Virus record (IMG/VR): IMGVR_UViG_3300011252_000263
Coordinates: 1-25,822 of that record
Strand: one strand, 5' to 3'
Source of the DNA: a virus
Length of the DNA: 25,822 bases
The notes under the pieces were generated by a model that saw only the letters and a program-made list of their open reading frames with translations, was not told the origin of the DNA and did no database searches. Below, one piece after another: positions 21,708 through 25,822 of this stretch (positions within the stretch are counted from its first letter, which is position 1; each line of letters starts with the position of its first letter). Made by a program: the position numbers and the translations under genes.

Positions 21708-23113
21708 TAGACTACGTAACTCGTATCGATATCGATGTTGCCACTCCACGCGTACTTGTTGCCGTGGACGCCCACGATCGCGTTGGAGGCAAAGGTCAGG
21801 CAGAACGCATCTGCGATGTCAGGCGAGGTGATCCCTCTTTTCTTCATCTCGTCCTTACCTTCGATTTTAATTTTGCCGGTTGACGTAAAATTGAAACGGG
21901 GCGCCGCCAGTTCTGCGACCAACGTGCTGTCGTCAGGCAGCGTGCAACTCTTTTCCTCAAACCAATCGCGCGCGCGCCCCCACAACTCGTCTCTGAGGCG
22001 CATGTACTTCTGGTTCATGCTCGCGGACTCGGCGACGTTAATTCCACGGGCCGGCAGATCCAGTTCCTGCAATCGATCGACCACGCCGGCGCCAATGCCG
22101 ATCACGTCAACGCAGATCTCCTGCGGACGCTCCATGATCGGCGTGGACTCGTACTCGTTCATTATTATGCCGGCCAATTCCATCGTGGATTTGTCGCGCC
22201 AGGTCTTGATTTCCTCGACCAGCGTGCCGCCCTTGCGCTTCGCAAGCGCGCTCCTGTCGCGGCCATACCTGGCGACATCCAATCCCCAGATGACGCCGGC
22301 GGTGGGACTTTCAGTTATGTCGCGCTTGGTGGCCGCCTCGATCAGGTGAAGCGGGATAAAAGTGTCATCATCCGCCTGCGGAAACTCGCCCAGCACGCGG
22401 ATGCGGAACGCATTACTCTCGTCCCCGTAACGCTTTGCCATATCCTCGATGAAGTCTTTGCTGACCAGCGGACTGTCCGCGCAAGATACTTTTTTGGTCC
22501 ACCAATCATTCTTTAAGTCCGTGTGCGTGCGGTAAAAAAAGCCGCTGGTCCTTGTCGGGTTGCCCAGTAGCAGGGTCGTCGCGGCGTGGCCGCTCATGCT
22601 GCCGGCGGCAGATTCGTATACTTCTTCGGGGATGCCGCTCGCCTCGTCGGCGATTAGAAGCACGTTTTCACTGTGTACGCCCGCGAGACTTTCGGGGCGC
22701 TCTTTGCTGCTTGTCCTGGCGCTGCAAAAGGCTTCCGTTGGGCTGCTTTTCAGCACTATTCGGTCGCTGGTGGCCTCAAGCAGCTTGCTGATGGCCGGCG
22801 GCATCTCTTTCAGGCGGCGCTTCACTTCCGCGAACAGGGCATCGTATAGCTGGGACGCCGTCGGCGCGGTGACTACCACCTTCGCCGGGTATCTCGTCAG
22901 CAGATACCAGAGGATTATGCTGGCCGCGCAGCTTGATTTTCCGACACCGTGGCCGGATCTGACGCTTATTCTGCGCTCTCCGGCGGCGATGGCGTCCATA
23001 ACCTCGCGCTGCCACGGTAGGGGCTGCATTTTGATGACGTGTTCGCTGAAGCCCGACGGGTCGTCGCGATAGCGTGTGAGGAAGGCGGACCAGGCTGATT
23101 TTTTTTCGCTCAT
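21707..23113 (-). CDS. terminase large subunit (packaging ATPase and nuclease)
   Basis: Walker A is SGHGVGKS (residues 53-60, Lys59), Walker B is VLLIADE (151-157, Asp156-Glu157), and motif III is LLLGNPT (181-187). The RNase H-like nuclease has its three acidic residues at Asp279 (WGLDVARYG), Asp336 (ICVDVIGIG) and Asp432 (SPDIADAF). The protein pumps DNA into the prohead through the portal and cuts concatemers. The 468-residue length fits. A 214-base GC-rich gap separates it from terS. The ribosome binding site at 23113 is weak (AGG some distance upstream, then A-rich). Confidence 0.95.
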   Translation of the reverse strand: MSEKKSAWSAFLTRYRDDPSGFSEHVIKMQPLPWQREVMDAIAAGERRISVRSGHGVGKSSCAASIILWYLLTRYPAKVVVTAPTASQLYDALFAEVKRRLKEMPPAISKLLEATSDRIVLKSSPTEAFCSARTSSKERPESLAGVHSENVLLIADEASGIPEEVYESAAGSMSGHAATTLLLGNPTRTSGFFYRTHTDLKNDWWTKKVSCADSPLVSKDFIEDMAKRYGDESNAFRIRVLGEFPQADDDTFIPLHLIEAATKRDITESPTAGVIWGLDVARYGRDRSALAKRKGGTLVEEIKTWRDKSTMELAGIIMNEYESTPIMERPQEICVDVIGIGAGVVDRLQELDLPARGINVAESASMNQKYMRLRDELWGRARDWFEEKSCTLPDDSTLVAELAAPRFNFTSTGKIKIEGKDEMKKRGITSPDIADAFCLTFASNAIVGVHGNKYAWSGNIDIDTSYVV

Positions 23114-23327
23114 TTTTTTTGGGCAGCCTGTGTGTGGTCAGATTATTTGGGCGGGGGTGATACAAATAAAACCCGCCCCACCCGACGGCTCGAAGGGGGG
23201 GTCTCGATCGATCGGCGGCGGCCTGCGGCGGGAGAGAACGCCGGGCCAGCCGCCCCGCCAGCGCGCTTGGGATCAACCCTCACGCAGGCGGAAACGGATA
23301 CATAATCAGTAGGTCAGCCCAATGATA
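23114..23327. other. GC-rich non-coding gap between terS and terL
   Basis: This 214-base stretch is the longest gap inside the otherwise tightly packed late operon. It contains a GGGCGGG / CCCGCCC inverted pair (23149-23155 and 23172-23178), a G-run, CGATCGATCG (23205-23214), and GC-rich dyads around 23215-23260. Frames open across it encode Arg/Pro-rich shadow-like sequence. The packaging recognition or cutting site (pac or cos) of many phages lies near these genes, so it is a candidate. Not proven. Confidence 0.4.
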
Positions 23328-23804
23328 TCAATGGGTTACGTGGTCTTCGTCGGGTTCTGCTGCCATTATTGGTGCGATCGGTGGTGCAGTCGGGACGTTT
23401 GCCAGGTCGGCGACGGCGTCGAGATGCTCGCGCGCGTCGTCAACCTGCACCTGGCGCTTCTCCACCAGCAGCCCGCCCAGCTTGGCGAGGCCGAGCAGCG
23501 CCTGGGTCGCGGCCGATTGCTGGCCCGCCGCGGCGGCGGACTCTGCCGCGCGCCGCAATCCGGCTGTAATTTCCTCGATGGTGATGGCGTTTTGGTCGGC
23601 CTGTTCCGCTTTTAGCTGATCTATCATTAGGGACACATTAGGGCGCTCAAGTAGGCGGCAAGCTTCAACCCGTATCGCTTCAGCCGACATGTTGCTTGCC
23701 GCATAGGATTTCCGATACGCCTCGGACGCATTGCCCTCGCACGGCCCCACATACTGCCGGGCAAACTTCTCTTGTTTGATTGTCAGCTTCGGTCGATCGG
23801 CCAT
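23328..23804 (-). CDS. terminase small subunit (Terminase_2-like)
   Basis: The N-terminal DNA-binding part LTIKQEKFARQYVGPCEGNA followed by SEAYRKSYAASNMSAEAIRV and ACRLLERPNVSLMID is the classic pattern of this family, with a helix-turn-helix that recognises the packaging site. A coiled coil (MIDQLKAEQADQNAITIEEI) for oligomerisation and a Pro/Ala-rich tail follow. Length (158 aa) is typical. It is the first gene of the leftward late operon. A terminator (23816-23841) lies directly upstream. Confidence 0.92.
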   Translation of the reverse strand: MADRPKLTIKQEKFARQYVGPCEGNASEAYRKSYAASNMSAEAIRVEACRLLERPNVSLMIDQLKAEQADQNAITIEEITAGLRRAAESAAAAGQQSAATQALLGLAKLGGLLVEKRQVQVDDAREHLDAVADLANVPTAPPIAPIMAAEPDEDHVTH

Positions 23805-23815
23805 GCTTTACCCAT

Positions 23816-23841
23816 AAAAAAAGCGGCTCCGATAGAGCCGC
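23816..23841 (-). terminator. rho-independent terminator directly upstream of terS
   Basis: On the minus strand GCGGCUC and GAGCCGC pair around a five-base loop and are followed by seven U. It points toward terS and ends 12 bases before its ATG. A possible extended -10 promoter (23853-23861) lies just upstream of it. Confidence 0.85.
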
Positions 23842-23852
23842 CCATTGTTGCA

Positions 23853-23861
23853 AATATATCA
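23853..23861 (-). promoter_or_regulatory. possible extended -10 promoter facing terS
   Basis: On the minus strand TGATATATT (TG, one base, TATATT) resembles an extended -10. No good -35 is seen. Transcription would start near 23846, just ahead of the terminator hairpin. Weak call. Confidence 0.3.
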
Positions 23862-23888
23862 CACTTTCGAGCGTTTCGGCATTAAAAT

Positions 23889-23903
23889 ATGACGTTACGT
23901 CAT
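23889..23903. promoter_or_regulatory. 15-base palindrome, operator candidate between divergent promoters
   Basis: ATGACGT-T-ACGTCAT is a perfect seven-base dyad. It ends seven bases before the -35 of the plus-strand promoter and is about 30 bases from the possible minus-strand -10, so a single regulator bound here could affect both directions. Confidence 0.5.
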
Positions 23904-23910
23904 TCTTATA

Positions 23911-23941
23911 TTGATATCTGTACGCTCTGCGCGTATATAAT
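23911..23941 (+). promoter_or_regulatory. sigma-70-type promoter for the rightward small genes
   Basis: TTGATA (23911-23916, five of six matches) is followed after 17 bases by TATATA (23934-23939), with TATAAT at 23936-23941 at a spacing of 19. It lies about 45 bases before the ATG at 23986. Confidence 0.5.
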
Positions 23942-23948
23942 GTATCAA

Positions 23949-23965
23949 GGCAGCGAGGTGCTGCC
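23949..23965 (+). other. hairpin in the 5' leader of the rightward small genes
   Basis: GGCAGC and GCTGCC pair around GAGGT, about 8 bases before AAAGGAG of the first small gene. It would lie near the 5' end of the transcript and may stabilise it. Confidence 0.45.
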
Positions 23966-23985
23966 GGAAAAAAGGAGACCACCAG

Positions 23986-24117
23986 ATGACCAATAACGAC
24001 TATCGCGAGATGTACGCCGAGTACTGCACCGAAGGAAACACCCAACCCACAGAAGACGGGTTTGTAGAATTTGTAGCTTGGCGCAAACGTGTCGAATCTT
24101 TCTTCAAAAGAAAATAA
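23986..24117 (+). CDS. tiny protein, first of the rightward small genes (43 aa)
   Basis: The ATG at 23986 follows AAAGGAGACCACCAG, a strong ribosome binding site. The 43-residue product is MTNNDYREMYAEYCTEGNTQ, PTEDGFVEFVAWRKRVESFF, KRK. It is helical, acidic in the first half and basic at the end. It was below the length usually reported but is supported by RBS, promoter and its place in a series of similar small genes. Stop is followed by a UUCG hairpin. Function unknown. Confidence 0.65.
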   Translation: MTNNDYREMYAEYCTEGNTQPTEDGFVEFVAWRKRVESFFKRK

Positions 24118-24123
24118 CAACCC

Positions 24124-24143
24124 GCCGGGGCTTCGACCCCGGC
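24124..24143 (+). other. GCCGGGG/CCCCGGC hairpin with UUCG loop
   Basis: Seven-pair stem around CUUCGA, located between the first two small genes and ahead of the next ribosome binding site. No U-tract. Confidence 0.65.
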
Positions 24144-24164
24144 ACTAACTGAGGAGACAGAGAC

Positions 24165-24353
24165 ATGACGACCTACACAGTGACAATCAAAAAACAATTT
24201 CCGGCATGGGACGAAAAAGAGGGTCTGGGCTACTACGGGGTCGAGGCGAAATCCAAGAGCGAGGCCATAAAAATTATCCGAGAAGAATCCCGCTGGGACG
24301 GCAACACGGGGCCGGGGCAGGGGCGCATCACATTCTCCGCAGTGGCGGAGTAA
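24165..24353 (+). CDS. small protein of the rightward cluster (62 aa)
   Basis: Starts MTTYTVTIKKQFPAWDEKEG, then LGYYGVEAKSKSEAIKIIRE and ESRWDGNTGPGQGRITFSAV. A beta strand, then a helix with KSEAIKIIREE, then a second strand: a compact alpha/beta fold is likely. The EAxSKSEAIKxxREE element is common in small phage proteins of unknown function. RBS GAGGAGACAGAG precedes the ATG. No catalytic motif. It lies between two UUCG-loop hairpins. Confidence 0.7.
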   Translation: MTTYTVTIKKQFPAWDEKEGLGYYGVEAKSKSEAIKIIREESRWDGNTGPGQGRITFSAVAE

Positions 24354-24363
24354 TAACCAACCA

Positions 24364-24383
24364 GCCGGGGCTTCGGCCCCGGC
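24364..24383 (+). other. GCCGGGGC/GCCCCGGC hairpin with perfect C(UUCG)G loop
   Basis: Eight perfect pairs closed by C(UUCG)G, the most stable tetraloop class. It sits after the second small gene. No U-tract follows. A 14-base palindrome (GCGCCGATCGGCGC, 24403-24416) follows 19 bases later. Confidence 0.7.
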
Positions 24384-24402
24384 ACAAAACACAAGACACC
24401 CC

Positions 24403-24416
24403 GCGCCGATCGGCGC
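24403..24416 (+). other. 14-base perfect palindrome upstream of the third small gene
   Basis: GCGCCGATCGGCGC is self-complementary and could be a short hairpin or a protein site. It lies 27 bases before the ATG at 24443. Confidence 0.35.
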
Positions 24417-24442
24417 TACGATAAAACAAACGGAGAGACGAT

Positions 24443-24625
24443 ATGGAAACCATTGGAGACTTCATTATTTCATCCCTTACCGGAGACGATGGAAAAATCA
24501 CATACGTTGTTAGCGATGCTTGTGACGGTTATGGAAATGCCACGCTACGCGGGGGCAGGGTTCTCGAAATCTTTGATACGCGGGAGAAAGCAATCAGATA
24601 CGTTGGTATATGTCGCGCATTGTGA
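24443..24625 (+). CDS. small protein of the rightward cluster (60 aa)
   Basis: The ATG is preceded by CGGAGAGACGAT. The product starts METIGDFIISSLTGDDGKIT, continues YVVSDACDGYGNATLRGGRV and ends LEIFDTREKAIRYVGICRAL. Two or three strands followed by a helix (TREKAIRYVG) suggest a small alpha/beta protein. No known motif. It uses more A and T codons than the late genes. Function unknown. Confidence 0.62.
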   Translation: METIGDFIISSLTGDDGKITYVVSDACDGYGNATLRGGRVLEIFDTREKAIRYVGICRAL

Positions 24626-24795
24626 TGCCGAGTGTCGGCGTATATTCCAATCAAACCAATGGGTTAGCCACCTACTGATCAAAACTGGTGGGTTGACCTG
24701 CGGAAGCCACGATCATCATCGCCGTGCAACGCCTTGCAAGCCAGCGCAACGACATGACCGATGGAGCAGGTAACCAACACAACCAAGGCGAGAAT

Positions 24796-25029
24796 ATGAC
24801 CCCAGAAAACTTCAAGCACCGCCGACAAAAACTCGGCCTCTCACAAGCCGCCACGGCGCGCCTGATGCGCATGGGCGGGCGCGGCGCCCAGAACGTCCAC
24901 AGATGGGAAGTCGGCCGCAGTCCGCTACCGGGCTGGGCTGCCGTGATCATGGAGATCGTCAGTACCGGCACGATCCCGAACCTCGATCAGGTCAAAAACC
25001 AAAAACGAGCCGAACGACCTGAACAATAA
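24796..25029 (+). CDS. helix-turn-helix DNA-binding protein, XRE-like (77 aa)
   Basis: I start at the ATG at 24796, which has AAGGCGAG upstream; the frame is open 24 codons earlier but without a comparable site. The sequence MTPENFKHRRQKLGLSQAAT, ARLMRMGGRGAQNVHRWEVG, RSPLPGWAAVIMEIV matches the Cro/C1-type helix-turn-helix: helix 2 (LSQAATARLMRM), recognition helix around RGAQNVHRWE, then helix 4. The tail is basic and polar. A regulator of this size in the early region could control the lysis-lysogeny choice or early genes. It faces the gene at 25144-25563, and nothing obvious separates them. Confidence 0.72.
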   Translation: MTPENFKHRRQKLGLSQAATARLMRMGGRGAQNVHRWEVGRSPLPGWAAVIMEIVSTGTIPNLDQVKNQKRAERPEQ

Positions 25030-25143
25030 TATCAATCACAGTACAATCTCCTCACAATCGGCCTCAGAGCGATGCACAGGCGCATCTACCACTTTCCTAC
25101 ACCACCCCAGCCCAGAACATCACTAAACGCTCTGCGCACCCCT

Positions 25144-25563
25144 CTAAGCCCGTTTAATAGCGTACCACATCTGCAACATGGCCCGCTCAAAGTCCCGCTT
25201 CACCGTCTGCGGGTGCGATCCCACGATCCGCGCCACCCGTGACCAGGCTGGCCCACGTCGCCGCCGAACGGCGCTATGCGCCACCGCCCACACCAGCCTC
25301 GCGTCGTCCGCGTCCAGCACCCGCGCCAGTTCCAGCGCACAGTCGTAGCGGAAAAGCTCAGCCGCGTCCGCTGGCCCGGGTCGAACGTCCGCATCAGAAT
25401 ACCCGTAAGCCAAATTCACGTCGGGCGCATAATCCGGCCACGCCACCCGATACCGTTTCCGCACCACGCCCGGCAACTTTCTCTCAGTCCCAGCCGCCTC
25501 AAAAAACAAACCTGGCATTCCTGCCACGTCGCCGACGTGCCGAAGTAGTCTCTCAGCGTCCAT
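25144..25563 (-). CDS. DUF6362-like helix-turn-helix protein (139 aa)
   Basis: I start at the ATG at 25563 with GAGGTGG just upstream; a GTG two codons earlier is possible. The sequence has VVRKRYRVAWPDYAPDVNLA, then AAELFRYDCALELARVLDAD, DARLVWAVAHSAV, and the helix-turn-helix WSRVARIVGSHPQTVKRDFE followed by RAMLQMWYAIKRA. This layout (WPxY motif, acidic helix pair, DxxLVW, then HTH) matches the DUF6362 family of alphaproteobacterial phages and prophages as I remember it. It probably binds DNA. The GCGG-T5-GCGG repeats lie directly upstream of its start, so it may control itself through them. Function is not established. Confidence 0.65.
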   Translation of the reverse strand: MDAERLLRHVGDVAGMPGLFFEAAGTERKLPGVVRKRYRVAWPDYAPDVNLAYGYSDADVRPGPADAAELFRYDCALELARVLDADDARLVWAVAHSAVRRRRGPAWSRVARIVGSHPQTVKRDFERAMLQMWYAIKRA

Positions 25564-25593
25564 GACCACCTCTTACAAGGGCCAGTTCGCCAA

Positions 25594-25700
25594 GCCGCAA
25601 AAAAACCGCATTTATACTATATATAAATGCGGTTTTTGCGGTAGGTCTTGGCACGAACCGCAAAAACCGCAAAAAGGCTAAAGGCGGTTTTTGCGGTAGG
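25594..25700. repeat. four GCGG-T5-GCGG repeats and a long palindrome
   Basis: The unit GCGG-TTTTT-GCGG occurs at 25629-25641 and 25684-25696, both followed by TAGG, and inverted at 25658-25670 and, with seven A, at 25595-25609. Orientation alternates. The first pair forms a large palindrome: AAAACCGCATTTATA (25602-25616) pairs with its complement at 25622-25636 around CTATA, with CCGCA/TGCGG continuing outside. The arrangement suggests multiple binding sites for a protein, with an AT-rich centre that opens easily. An origin of replication or an operator for the adjacent HTH gene are the two best explanations. Confidence 0.7.
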
Positions 25701-25822
25701 CTAAATAATCCAGCAAACATCGTCATTTTTTCCCACAAAATCATCACCGAGTAGTGCGTCAGCCGCCCGTAAAAATGTTGTGTGCCTGTGCTTTCTCTCT
25801 CCAACCAGCAGCGTGAGTGCCT
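25701..25822. other. right end of the window, no gene supported
   Basis: The frame that spans it on the minus strand reads through the repeats and looks like a shadow. A purine-rich patch occurs on the minus strand near 25795-25804 (GGAGAGAGAAAG), similar to a ribosome binding site, but no fitting start follows. Confidence 0.4.

Noticed and set aside
22776-23276. Minus-strand frame across the terS-terL gap
   Set aside because: It is Arg/Pro-rich and overlaps terL in another frame. The Walker-type terL frame is clearly the real one.
24640-24795. Promoter for the XRE-like gene
   Set aside because: A TTGACC occurs at 24693-24698, but no acceptable -10 lies 16-18 bases downstream.
25030-25143. 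Bidirectional terminator between the convergent HTH genes
   Set aside because: No stem with a U-tract on either strand is visible in the 114 bases.
25553-25804. Minus-strand frame of 83 residues over the repeat block
   Set aside because: It begins with a TTG and translates the repeats themselves (PQKPPLAFLRFLRF). It overlaps the DUF6362-like gene's start region and looks like a chance frame.
1-25822. CRISPR array, insertion sequence or rRNA
   Set aside because: No spaced direct repeats of CRISPR form, transposase or rRNA-like sequence were seen. The repeats at 25594-25700 alternate in orientation and are too few.

Overview
This window is most likely part of the genome of a temperate, short-tailed (podovirus-like) phage or prophage. 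The evidence is a complete late module on the minus strand: small and large terminase subunits, a P22-type portal, a scaffold-like protein, an SU10/DUF5309-type major capsid protein, an adaptor, a P22 gp10-like tail hub, ejection-type proteins, tail fibres and a lysis cassette. No sheath, tape-measure or long-tail genes are seen. The host is probably an alphaproteobacterium. That rests on protein resemblances and on a 3' half of a tRNA-Thr(UGU) at about 781-828, and is inference. No integrase lies in the window.

Layout. Positions 1-572 hold three tiny leftward genes with near-identical purine-rich ribosome binding sites, separated by hairpins. Positions 573-993 are non-coding: a promoter-like AT-rich dyad, a minus-strand terminator (718-752), a probable attP (760-872) and a stem-loop (961-993). 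Positions 994-2939 carry the end of the late operon: nuclease-like gene, lysozyme, three-TM holin, a TM/coiled-coil protein, a small holin-like protein and a secreted protein. Positions 2936-5895 hold a tail-fibre chaperone and two fibres that share the same N-terminal module. Positions 5952-10525 encode two large ejection-type proteins, a smaller one and a GNAT-like protein. Positions 10509-14449 encode tail and head-completion proteins. Positions 14531-18906 encode capsid, scaffold, a small helical protein and portal. At 18950-19150 a single plus-strand gene interrupts the late operon. Positions 19147-20946 hold a 420-aa protein and three tiny basic proteins. Positions 20985-23804 hold a Gly/Asp-rich protein and the terminase genes. 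From 23816 rightward there is a terminator, a possible divergent promoter/operator region, four small plus-strand genes (one an HTH protein), a convergent DUF6362-like gene, and an unusual block of GCGG-T5-GCGG repeats (25594-25700).

How it works together. Late genes are packed with ATGA, TAATG and TGATG overlaps, so translational coupling is likely. Terminators after the capsid gene and before each fibre gene probably set stoichiometry. A terminator sits directly before terS, behind a possible promoter, which would fit antitermination control of late genes. Two late genes carry apparent single-base frameshifts, one in the fibre S74 chaperone domain and one in a small virion protein. These may be sequence errors, real lesions or recoding. 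All family assignments come from recognising motifs by eye; no database search was run.
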